Assembly (NCBI GenBank): GCA_955652545.1
Contig: CATPCA010000019.1
Location: 1 to 6,962 of the forward strand
Reading direction: 5' to 3'
Source of the DNA: Candidatus Dormiibacterota bacterium
GTDB lineage: Bacteria > Chloroflexota > Dormibacteria > UBA8260
Length of the DNA stretch: 6,962 nt
A program made the position numbers and the translations under genes. The notes beneath the pieces were generated by a model that saw only the letters and a program-made list of their open reading frames with translations, had not been told where the DNA came from and ran no database searches. Below, in pieces: positions 1 through 5,048 of this stretch (within the stretch, counting starts at the first letter, position 1; each line of letters starts with the position of its first letter).

Positions 1-632
1 CTATCCAGCTGGCCAATCGCAACATCCTCATCGTCGACCAGGGCAACAATCGGGTGATCGAGGTCGGTCGCTTCACCAGGAAGATCGTGTGGTCCTACGG
101 ACCGGCATCCGGCCCCGGCGCACTGAACAATCCCAATAGCGCCGAGGTGCTCCGCAACGGCCACGTGCTCATCGCCGACGAGAACAACAACCGGGTCATC
201 GAGATCACTCGGAGCGGCCACATCGTCTGGCAGTACGGCAGCGGCAGCCCGACGGTCACGGCCCCGCTGCAGTTCGCGGCCTTCGCCAGCCGCCTGCCCA
301 ACGGCAACACGTTGATCACCGACTCCGGTCACAGCCGGATCGTCGAGGTGACCGAAGACAAGGACGTCGTCTTCCAGTACTTCACCAACCACCCGCACAA
401 CAGCAATTCGTCGCCGCTGCCGACCAACGCGGTGCGTCTCGCCGACGGCGACACAGCGATCGCCGACCAGTTCAACCACCGCGCCATCATCATCGGCGAG
501 GACAAGCATCTCGAGTTCCAGTACGGCAGCACAAACGTCCCGGGCGTCACCCCGGGGCTTCTGGATGGGCCGTACACCGCGTTCGTGGTCGGTGACTACA
601 CAGGACAGACCCGGCCACCCGAGGACTTCTGA
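1..632 (+). CDS. Beta-propeller repeat protein (NHL/PQQ/arylsulfotransferase-like), C-terminal part
   Basis: The gene is cut by the left edge; the frame is already open from base 3, so the GTG at 54 is an internal Val codon and not the start. The visible ~209 residues hold four repeats of about 47-48 residues. Each follows the pattern 'NGxxLIxDxxNNRVIEV...IVWxYG', with small residues and an Asp in the middle strand and an aromatic pair at the end. Such repeats build a beta-propeller; the 'NRVIE' and 'vWqYG' signatures resemble NHL, PQQ-like and arylsulfotransferase-type propellers. The fourth repeat is degenerate (NHRAIII) and is followed by a tail of about 50 residues ending in PPEDF. No catalytic residues can be assigned without the N-terminus, so enzyme or binding scaffold cannot be decided. 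The N-terminus, including any signal peptide, lies outside the window. The next gene remnant is convergent. Confidence 0.8.
   Translation, partial: IQLANRNILIVDQGNNRVIEVGRFTRKIVWSYGPASGPGALNNPNSAEVLRNGHVLIADENNNRVIEITRSGHIVWQYGSGSPTVTAPLQFAAFASRLPNGNTLITDSGHSRIVEVTEDKDVVFQYFTNHPHNSNSSPLPTNAVRLADGDTAIADQFNHRAIIIGEDKHLEFQYGSTNVPGVTPGLLDGPYTAFVVGDYTGQTRPPEDF
3..527 (+). repeat. Four tandem propeller-blade repeats (~47-48 codons each)
   Basis: The conserved Asp of each blade core (LIVDQ, LIADE, LITDS, AIADQ) falls at about base 36, 177, 321 and 465, giving periods of 47, 48 and 48 codons. Blades 1 and 2 are also similar at the DNA level around 'NNRVIE'. The repeats are in the coding frame and represent protein structural repeats, not a mobile or intergenic DNA repeat. 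Confidence 0.65.
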
Positions 633-657
633 GGTCCGGAGGGCGTGACGCAGCGGA

Positions 658-681
658 CGCCGGTCGATGCGGAGACCGGCG
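658..681. terminator. Hairpin between convergent genes, possible bidirectional terminator
   Basis: An 8-bp perfect stem (CGCCGGTC at 658-665 with GACCGGCG at 674-681) encloses an 8-nt loop. It lies 26 nt after the propeller stop codon and 29 nt beyond the stop of the minus-strand remnant, where a shared terminator would be expected. There is no clear U-tract on either side, so it would be the U-less type common in GC-rich bacteria. That function is inferred. Confidence 0.45.
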
Positions 682-709
682 CCCGTTGCGGGTTGCGAAC
701 GCCGAGCGA

Positions 710-1033
710 TCAGCGCGCGAACCACTCTGCCAGTGGGGGCCTGAGGGCGAGAGCCGAGAAGTCGCCGGTGTCGCGAATCGTGGTGGCGGCGTCCGCCATG
801 GCACCGGCCGCGACCCAGGTCAGGCCGCCACCGACGCTGACTCGCTGGGCGCCGGCCCGGACCATCTCAGCGAACGTGAGCCCGCCCCGCAGTGCCAGAA
901 CGTTCAGCGGCTTGGTGACTGCGCCGCACACCGCTCGGATCTCCCCGGCGTTGCGCAGCCCCGGGGTGAACAGGACATCCGCACCGGTGATCACCTCCTG
1001 CGGGACGGGCGTGTCCGCCACCGTCGCGCTCAT
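710..1033 (-). pseudogene. Remnant of an isocitrate lyase/PEP mutase-family enzyme (C-terminal third)
   Basis: Read from the ATG at 1033, the 107 residues match only the C-terminal barrel part of the isocitrate lyase/phosphoenolpyruvate mutase superfamily: 'TGADVLFTPGL' (residues 16-26), 'KPLNVLA' (41-47), 'RVSVGGGL' (64-71) and a final amphipathic helix. Whole members are usually about 250-290 residues. The missing N-terminal part carries the metal-binding Asp/Glu residues and the catalytic loop, so this copy should be inactive. Homology appears to stop near residue 15 (about base 990); the preceding residues do not look like the family, and the other two minus-strand frames back to about 1060 show no continuation. 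The same frame stays open to 1156, running into the cupin start. A truncated decaying gene is the simplest reading; a short stand-alone protein is possible but unlikely. Confidence 0.65.
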
Positions 1034-1073
1034 CGCCGGACGAAAGCCGCCCGATCGCCTACGGCATGGCGGG

Positions 1074-1103
1074 CTGACAACGCCCGCATCGACGGCGTAC
1101 GCT
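1074..1103 (+). promoter_or_regulatory. Candidate sigma-70-type promoter for the cupin gene
   Basis: CTGACA at 1074-1079 differs from the -35 consensus TTGACA at one base. It is followed after 18 nt by TACGCT at 1098-1103, which fits the TAnnnT -10 pattern of high-GC bacteria. Transcription would start near 1110, giving a leader of about 40 nt with a strong Shine-Dalgarno sequence before the ATG at 1150. The promoter lies where the missing N-terminal half of the minus-strand remnant would have been. Confidence 0.5.
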
Positions 1104-1149
1104 CGACGATCGCGCTCATCAACCGCACAGCCAACTGGGGAGGTTCGAC

Positions 1150-1524
1150 ATGGCAACCACCGCGACGCGAATGACCCGCAAGAGCCTGGACAAGCCCGAT
1201 GAGACGCGCCCGTTCGAGGCGGGCAAGGGCAAGCTCGACCTGGTCAACACCGAGGCCGGACCCGTCGGGCGGGCGCGCTTCGAGCCCGGTTGGAAATGGT
1301 CTGAGCACATCAAGCCGATTGCCAAGACGGACAGCTGCGAGGCGGCTCACGCCGGGTATGTCATCTCCGGGCGGATGAAGGTGGTCATGAACGACGGGAC
1401 CGAGGACGAGTTCGGCCCTGGCGACCTGATGATCATTCCCCCTGGACATGACGCTTGGATCGTCGGAGACGAGGCAGCCGTCGTGATCGACTGGACCGGT
1501 TTCGGCGACTACGCCAAGCGCTGA
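1150..1524 (+). CDS. Small single-domain cupin protein
   Basis: This 124-residue protein has one cupin beta-barrel. Motif 1 spans about residues 46-76 (PGWKW, EH at 52-53, H67, SGRM at 73-76). Motif 2 is 'GPGDLMIIPPGHDAW' at 89-103. The start is fixed by GGGGAGG at 1137-1143, 6 nt before the ATG. The canonical cupin ligands (HxH, Glu, second-motif His) are not in their usual places: aligned on the conserved glycines, those positions read D61, C63, H67 and A102, with a His two residues earlier at 100. Similar stand-alone cupins with 'TDSC...H.GY' and 'PPGHDAW' occur widely in actinobacteria, so this is likely a subfamily trait. Cytosolic, no signal peptide. The ligand or substrate is unknown. 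It appears monocistronic, with its own promoter and a convergent downstream neighbour. Confidence 0.88.
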   Translation: MATTATRMTRKSLDKPDETRPFEAGKGKLDLVNTEAGPVGRARFEPGWKWSEHIKPIAKTDSCEAAHAGYVISGRMKVVMNDGTEDEFGPGDLMIIPPGHDAWIVGDEAAVVIDWTGFGDYAKR

Positions 1525-1538
1525 GGCCCAACCCTCAG
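1521..1538 (+). terminator. Short hairpin overlapping the cupin stop codon
   Basis: CTGAGG (1521-1526) pairs perfectly with CCTCAG (1533-1538) around a 6-nt loop, and the stem includes the TGA stop codon. A competing 4-bp hairpin, CCCT/AGGG, lies at 1532-1542. No U-tract follows. It sits between convergent genes and may help end transcription, but a 6-bp stem is weak evidence. Confidence 0.3.
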
Positions 1539-1599
1539 AGGGCAGGCGACGATCCGGTGGCGGCTCGTCGTCTGCCTCGAACCGGCTGAGTGGCAGAAC

Positions 1600-2001
1600 C
1601 TACCGGCTATCCCAGCTGTGCCAACGGTTGACGCCAACGATCGCTGACCATCGGCGCCGGTCGCGGTTGCCGTAGGGCTGACGGGTGTAGTGGCGGGCCA
1701 GACGGTCGATGTCCTCGAGGCCTGCGTCGACGCGGATCTCGAGCACCCGGCCGACGATCGACACGTGGCGGTACCAGTTGTCGGCGTCGAGCATGGTCAG
1801 GGCGACACGCGGGTCGCGGCGCAGGTGCTCGAGGCGGCGCCGACTCTCGTCCATGTTGAGCAACACCGTTCCGTCATCCTGCCACGCGTACCACGTGGCA
1901 GCCGTGTGCAGCGCACCCCGCGGGTCGACGCTGGCAACCACGCAGGGATTCGGTTGGCGCAGGAACTCCTGCACGTCGTGCGGGGGAGGGGTTGTCGGCA
2001 T
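1600..2001 (-). CDS. PPOX-class (pyridoxamine-phosphate-oxidase-like) probable F420-dependent oxidoreductase
   Basis: The 133-residue protein has the split-barrel flavin/F420-binding fold. It opens with 'VQEFLRQPNPCVVASVDPRGALHT', the usual first two strands. 'RRRLEHLRRDPRVALTMLD' (54-72) and 'DNWYRHVSIVGRVLEIR' (74-90) follow, then 'HYTRQPY' (104-110) and a closing 'RWHSW' (126-130). These match the short PPOX proteins assigned to F420-dependent reductases in actinobacteria and related phyla. Such enzymes use F420H2 to reduce diverse small molecules, and the natural substrate is usually unknown. FMN or heme binding within the same fold cannot be excluded. The ATG at 2001 is the first start after an in-frame TGA at 2005-2007, so the N-terminus is well defined, although no Shine-Dalgarno sequence precedes it. 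It is divergent from the aldo/keto reductase, with which it may share an operator. Confidence 0.87.
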   Translation of the reverse strand: MPTTPPPHDVQEFLRQPNPCVVASVDPRGALHTAATWYAWQDDGTVLLNMDESRRRLEHLRRDPRVALTMLDADNWYRHVSIVGRVLEIRVDAGLEDIDRLARHYTRQPYGNRDRRRWSAIVGVNRWHSWDSR

Positions 2002-2025
2002 GAGTCACATGGTGGCATCCGCGGG

Positions 2026-2041
2026 CCGCGATGCATCGCGG
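2026..2041. promoter_or_regulatory. Perfect 16-bp palindrome in the divergent promoter region (candidate operator)
   Basis: CCGCGATGCATCGCGG reads the same on both strands, with its centre between 2033 and 2034. It lies 24 nt upstream of the PPOX start and 31 nt upstream of the reductase start. It covers the region where a -35 element for the reductase -10 box (2061-2066) would be expected. This placement suits a dimeric repressor controlling both genes. No regulator gene lies next to it, so the binding protein is unknown. Confidence 0.45.
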
Positions 2042-2060
2042 ATCGCCCATTGCCATCACG

Positions 2061-2066
2061 TATCCT
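2061..2066 (+). promoter_or_regulatory. Candidate -10 box (TATCCT) for a leaderless reductase transcript
   Basis: TATCCT fits TAnnnT and ends 6 nt before the ATG at 2073. A -10 box at this distance places the transcription start on or next to the A of the start codon. No Shine-Dalgarno sequence is visible, which agrees with a leaderless mRNA as is common in actinobacteria. No good -35 match lies 16-18 nt upstream. Confidence 0.42.
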
Positions 2067-2072
2067 CGGCGC

Positions 2073-3050
2073 ATGACAATGCAGTACCGCCGCCTCGGCC
2101 GCTCCGGGCTCCAGCTCAGCGTTCTCTCCTTCGGATCGTGGGTCAGCTTCGGCCCCCAACTGCACGGGGACGGCGCCCGTGAGTGCCTCGCAGCGGCGTA
2201 CGACGCCGGCATCAATTTCTTCGACAACGCCGAGGTCTATGCCGGTGGGCAATCGGAGACGATCATGGGCCGGGCGATCAAGGAGCTCGGCTGGCCGCGC
2301 CACACCTACGTCGTCTCCAGCAAATTCTTCTGGGGCATCGAGGACTCGGTCAACACCCGGAACACGCTGAATCGCAAGTACCTCTTGCACGCCGTCGAGG
2401 GATCGCTGCAGCGTCTCGGTCTTGACTTCCTCGACCTCATCTTCTGCCACCGTCCCGACCCGGAGACGCCGATCGACGAGACAGTGTGGGCGCTGCACGA
2501 CATCATCGAGTCCGGTCGCGCGCTGTATTGGGGCACGTCGGAGTGGAGCGCGGACGAGATTCGCACCGCCTGGCGCGTCGCCGAGCGCGACCACCTGCAT
2601 CGGCCGGTCATGGAGCAGCCGCAGTACAACCTCTTGGAGCGCCACAAGGTGGAGGTGGAGTTCGCGCCACTGTATGACGAGATCGGCCTCGGGCTCACCA
2701 CCTGGAGCCCGCTGGCGTCCGGCCTGCTCAGCGGCAAGTACCTCGACGGAGTCCCCGCCAACAGCCGGGCGACGCTGCCCGGCTATGGCTGGCTGGCGGA
2801 GGAGCTCACCAACCCGCAGGCAAATCGATCCGTGCGCGAGCTCAAGCAGGTGGCGGACGACCTCGGCGTCAGCCTTGCGCAACTGGCGATCGCCTGGTGC
2901 GCCGCCAATCCGCACGTCTCGACGGTGATCACCGGCGCCAGCAGGGTGGAGCAGGTGCACGAGAACATCGGCGCGCTGGCCGCTCTCGACAAGCTGACGC
3001 CCGAGGTGCTGGCACGGATCGACAGCATCTTCCCTCCACCGGCGGGCTGA
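2073..3050 (+). CDS. Aldo/keto reductase, AKR6 (Kv-beta/YghZ-like) type
   Basis: A 325-residue NADPH-dependent (beta/alpha)8-barrel oxidoreductase that would reduce aldehydes or ketones in the cytosol. It opens with '[19 protein letters not shown]'. The catalytic tetrad is visible as D51, Y56, K84 and H126. The '[15 protein letters not shown]' segment (127-141), 'YWGTSEWS' (152-159), '[14 protein letters not shown]' (210-223) and the cofactor-binding '[12 protein letters not shown]' near 287-298 strongly recall eukaryotic Kv channel beta subunits and bacterial YghZ-type reductases. Kv-beta has Asn where this protein has H126, so the classical reductase tetrad is complete. The ATG at 2073 is preferred because homology begins at 'MQYRRLG'. 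The ATG at 2031 would add 14 unlikely residues and run through the palindrome; ATG 2079 is also possible. It is divergent from the PPOX gene, and the pairing suggests shared redox or detoxification regulation, which is inferred. Confidence 0.92.
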   Translation: MTMQYRRLGRSGLQLSVLSFGSWVSFGPQLHGDGARECLAAAYDAGINFFDNAEVYAGGQSETIMGRAIKELGWPRHTYVVSSKFFWGIEDSVNTRNTLNRKYLLHAVEGSLQRLGLDFLDLIFCHRPDPETPIDETVWALHDIIESGRALYWGTSEWSADEIRTAWRVAERDHLHRPVMEQPQYNLLERHKVEVEFAPLYDEIGLGLTTWSPLASGLLSGKYLDGVPANSRATLPGYGWLAEELTNPQANRSVRELKQVADDLGVSLAQLAIAWCAANPHVSTVITGASRVEQVHENIGALAALDKLTPEVLARIDSIFPPPAG

Positions 3051-3070
3051 TCGGGGCGCCGCCGGACGCC

Positions 3071-3079
3071 TGCCATACT
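3071..3079 (+). promoter_or_regulatory. Candidate extended -10 promoter before the zinc-ribbon gene
   Basis: TGCCATACT at 3071-3079 fits an extended -10 element (TGn followed by CATACT, four of six matches to TATAAT). It lies in the 39-nt gap after the reductase stop and would start transcription around 3085-3087, just before the ATG at 3090. No -35 match is seen. The cluster may instead, or also, be read from the reductase promoter. Confidence 0.33.
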
Positions 3080-3089
3080 TGGCCGCACC

Positions 3090-3287
3090 ATGCCGGTCCT
3101 CGACCCGTGCGACAACTGCGGCACGCCGACGCCGATCTACCGGCTGGCCGGGGTCATCCTCGATGGCCACATCGCCCGGATCTGCCCGCGCTGCGCTGCC
3201 CGTGAGCAGCCGCGCATCGACCTGCCCTACGCGCCCCGAACCGACCAGGGCGCGATTCAACCGAGCACGAGCCGGGACGCTTGGTAG
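3090..3287 (+). CDS. Small zinc-ribbon protein (two CxxC pairs)
   Basis: This 65-residue protein carries C7-x2-C10 and C32-x2-C35, spaced by 21 residues, in a typical Zn-ribbon layout: 'CDNCGTPTPIYRL' then 'ARICPRCAAREQ'. The last 25 residues are polar and probably disordered. It should bind one Zn2+ and act in the cytosol; no DNA-binding or catalytic signature is present, so its function is unknown. The stop codon is 8 nt before the preferred pyrF start, and no terminator is visible, so the two are probably co-transcribed and possibly translationally coupled. Codon third positions are as GC-biased as those of its neighbours. The regular Cys pattern and tight placement argue that it is a real gene despite its size. 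No clear Shine-Dalgarno sequence precedes the ATG. Confidence 0.72.
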   Translation: MPVLDPCDNCGTPTPIYRLAGVILDGHIARICPRCAAREQPRIDLPYAPRTDQGAIQPSTSRDAW

Positions 3288-3295
3288 CGGCGGCC

Positions 3296-4078
3296 GTGAC
3301 GTTCGCGGGTCGCCTCGCGCAGGCGATCAGGGCCAGCGACTCGCTCCTCTGTCTCGGGCTCGACCCTGACGGGACGGTCGACGCGGCCGCGGCAGAGCGC
3401 GAGTGCCATGTGTTGCTCGACGCCACGCTCGAGCATGTCTGCGCAGTCAAGCCCAACCTCGCCTTCTTCGAGCAGTACGGCAGCGCCGGCTACGCGCTCC
3501 TCGAACGGCTGCGGTCGGCAATCCCGACCGACACGCTGCTGATCCTCGACGCCAAGCGCGGGGACGTGGGCAACACCGCCGAGGCGTACGCGCGGGCACT
3601 GTACGACGTTCTCGGCGCCGACGTGGTCACCGTCAGCGCGCTCCTCGGACACGACAGTGTCGCGCCCTGGCTCACCCGCCCGGGCCGTGGCGTCTTCATC
3701 GTCGCGCGCACCAGCAACCCCGGCGCAACCGACTTCCTCGACCATCCCGCAGGTCCGGACGGCAGGAGGCTCTACCAGCGCATCGTCGACGTCGCCCAGG
3801 GCTGGGACCCCGACGGGGGAACGATCGGCTTCGTGGTCGGCGCCACGGCCCCGGACGCGGTCGCGGATGTCCGGCGACGGGCGCCATCGGCCCCGCTGCT
3901 CCTCCCCGGGGTCGGGGCCCAGGGTGGCGACCTCGAGGCTGCGGTCAGGGCCGGGCTCGACGCCCGGGGTGGGGGAGCCGTCGTCCCGGTCAGCCGCGGC
4001 ATCTGCGCCGCAGCGGATCCCCGCCTCGCCGCCCGCGAGCTGCGCGACCGCATCGCGGCGGTGCGCGCGGCGGCCTGA
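3296..4078 (+). CDS. pyrF: Orotidine-5'-phosphate decarboxylase, type 2
   Basis: This enzyme decarboxylates OMP to UMP, the final step of de novo pyrimidine synthesis, in the cytosol. From the GTG at 3296 it has 260 residues. Diagnostic motifs are 'CLGLDPD' (19-25), 'VKPNLAFFEQYG' (51-62), the catalytic D-x-K-x2-D in 'LDAKRGDVGNTAEAYA' (84-99; D85, K87, D90), 'ARTSNPGATDF' (137-147) and the phosphate-binding 'PGVGAQGGD' (204-212) with 'SRGI' (233-236). The long form with an RTSNPGA loop marks the type 2 family rather than the shorter E. coli type. A TTG at 3281 would add five residues and overlap the zinc-ribbon stop; GTG 3296 gives the usual 'MTFxxRL' beginning. No other pyrimidine gene is present in the window; its partners are a zinc-ribbon protein and an HDAC-like enzyme. 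Confidence 0.93.
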   Translation: MTFAGRLAQAIRASDSLLCLGLDPDGTVDAAAAERECHVLLDATLEHVCAVKPNLAFFEQYGSAGYALLERLRSAIPTDTLLILDAKRGDVGNTAEAYARALYDVLGADVVTVSALLGHDSVAPWLTRPGRGVFIVARTSNPGATDFLDHPAGPDGRRLYQRIVDVAQGWDPDGGTIGFVVGATAPDAVADVRRRAPSAPLLLPGVGAQGGDLEAAVRAGLDARGGGAVVPVSRGICAAADPRLAARELRDRIAAVRAAA

Positions 4079-4083
4079 CCGCA

Positions 4084-5022
4084 GTGGGCCGGGTGGCCAT
4101 CGTCGAGGACGGCAGGCATGTGACCCACCTCTTGCCGGGGCACCCCGAGCGCCCTGACCGCGTCGAGGCGATCCGCGCCCGGCTGGCAGCAGTGGCCGGG
4201 CTGGCCGCGCTCCCCCGGCTGGCGATCGCACCGGCGGACGACGACGCGCTGCTCCGCGTTCACACGCGCAACCACCTCGACCGGGTGGCCGCACTCTGCG
4301 CGGCGGGCGGTGGCCACTTCGACGCCGACACCTACGCGACACCCTCCTCGGATGCCTGCGCGCGCGTCTCCGCCGGTGGCGCGATCGCGGCGGTGGAGGC
4401 CGTGGCCACGGGCGAATGTGACGCGGCATTCGCGGTCCTGCGACCGCCCGGACATCACGCCACCGCCAGCCGGGCGATGGGCTTCTGCCTGTACAACAAC
4501 GTGGCCGTCGCCATCGAGCACGCCCGCGCCGAGCGAGGCATCCGGCGGGTGGCCATCGTCGACATCGATGTGCACCACGGCAACGGCAGCCAGGACACGT
4601 TCTGGAACGACGCCGGCGTCCTCTATACCTCGCTGCACCAGTTCCCCTTCTACCCTGGGAGCGGCGCGCTGTCCGAGCGCGGCGGCCCGCAGGCACCGGG
4701 GCTCACCGTCAATGTGCCGCTGCCCGCGGGCACGTCGGCGCCGGCGTGGCTGAGCGAGTTCGACGGCATCGTGATCCCCGCGCTGCGCGCCTTCGAGCCG
4801 GAGCTCCTCGTGGTCAGCTGCGGGTTCGACGCCCATCGCGCCGACCCCCTGGCTGAGCTGCTCCTCGAGACAGAGACCTACGCCCAGGTTGCGCAGCGGA
4901 TCAGCTCGCTGGCCGGCCTGCCGCCGGCGCCGCGGAGCGCGTGGATTCTCGAGGGCGGCTACGACCTCGACGCGCTGGCTGCGTCGACCGAGGCGGTGCT
5001 CGACGTGCTGGTCAGCGCGTGA
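4084..5022 (+). CDS. Class II histone-deacetylase-like amidohydrolase
   Basis: A 312-residue zinc-dependent deacetylase of the HDAC/AcuC/acetylpolyamine-amidohydrolase superfamily. Visible signatures are 'GHPERPDRVEAIRARL' (19-34), 'RPPGHHA' (120-126; charge-relay H124, H125), 'GFCLYNNVAVA' (133-143), 'DIDVHHGNG' (160-168; zinc ligands D162 and H164), 'CGFDAHRADPLAELLL' (246-261; third ligand D249) and 'LEGGYD' (289-294; catalytic Tyr 293). All catalytic residues are present. Bacterial members deacetylate small amides, polyamines or acetyl-lysine in proteins, and the substrate cannot be read from sequence. GTG 4084 begins 5 nt after pyrF and fits the family's 'xRVAIVxD' start; GTG 4093 is an alternative. 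Although the frame is open far upstream through pyrF, no homology lies there. Co-transcription with pyrF is very likely. Confidence 0.92.
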   Translation: MGRVAIVEDGRHVTHLLPGHPERPDRVEAIRARLAAVAGLAALPRLAIAPADDDALLRVHTRNHLDRVAALCAAGGGHFDADTYATPSSDACARVSAGGAIAAVEAVATGECDAAFAVLRPPGHHATASRAMGFCLYNNVAVAIEHARAERGIRRVAIVDIDVHHGNGSQDTFWNDAGVLYTSLHQFPFYPGSGALSERGGPQAPGLTVNVPLPAGTSAPAWLSEFDGIVIPALRAFEPELLVVSCGFDAHRADPLAELLLETETYAQVAQRISSLAGLPPAPRSAWILEGGYDLDALAASTEAVLDVLVSA

Positions 5023-5048
5023 GCGCCGTGCGTTACGGTGCGGTGGCG

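Noticed and set aside
989..999. AGGAGGTGATC on the minus strand, an 11-nt match to the full anti-Shine-Dalgarno complement, inside the remnant
   Set aside because: The only start codon at useful spacing (GTG at 984) opens an out-of-frame reading with no resemblance to anything; the bases encode residues of the remnant. Probably coincidence.
645..1202. Plus-strand open frames over the PEP mutase-family remnant and cupin start
   Set aside because: The encoded residues are compositionally biased and lack motifs; the minus strand shows the family sequence and the cupin frame has a strong ribosome-binding site.
2074..2079. TTGTCA on the minus strand as a -35 box for the PPOX gene
   Set aside because: No TAnnnT-type -10 box lies 16-19 nt downstream, so no promoter can be supported.
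1797..3260. Long open frame (487 codons) on the minus strand opposite the aldo/keto reductase
   Set aside because: It is antisense to a gene with strong family motifs, has no recognisable motifs, is Arg/Ala-rich, and arises from the lack of stops in GC-rich DNA.
3403..4083. Upstream open extension of the deacetylase frame through pyrF (start at 3403)
   Set aside because: The extra 227 residues are Arg/Pro/Gly-rich with no family similarity. Deacetylase homology begins right at GTG 4084.
456..4388. HIP1-like octamer GCGATCGC at 456, 2886, 4222 and 4381
   Set aside because: All four copies encode Ala-Ile-Ala in frame with the favoured codons, so codon choice explains them without invoking a dedicated DNA motif.
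3257..4696. 479-codon minus-strand open frame opposite pyrF and the deacetylase
   Set aside because: The product is low-complexity and Arg/Gly/Pro-rich; both opposing genes carry complete catalytic motifs. It is a GC shadow.
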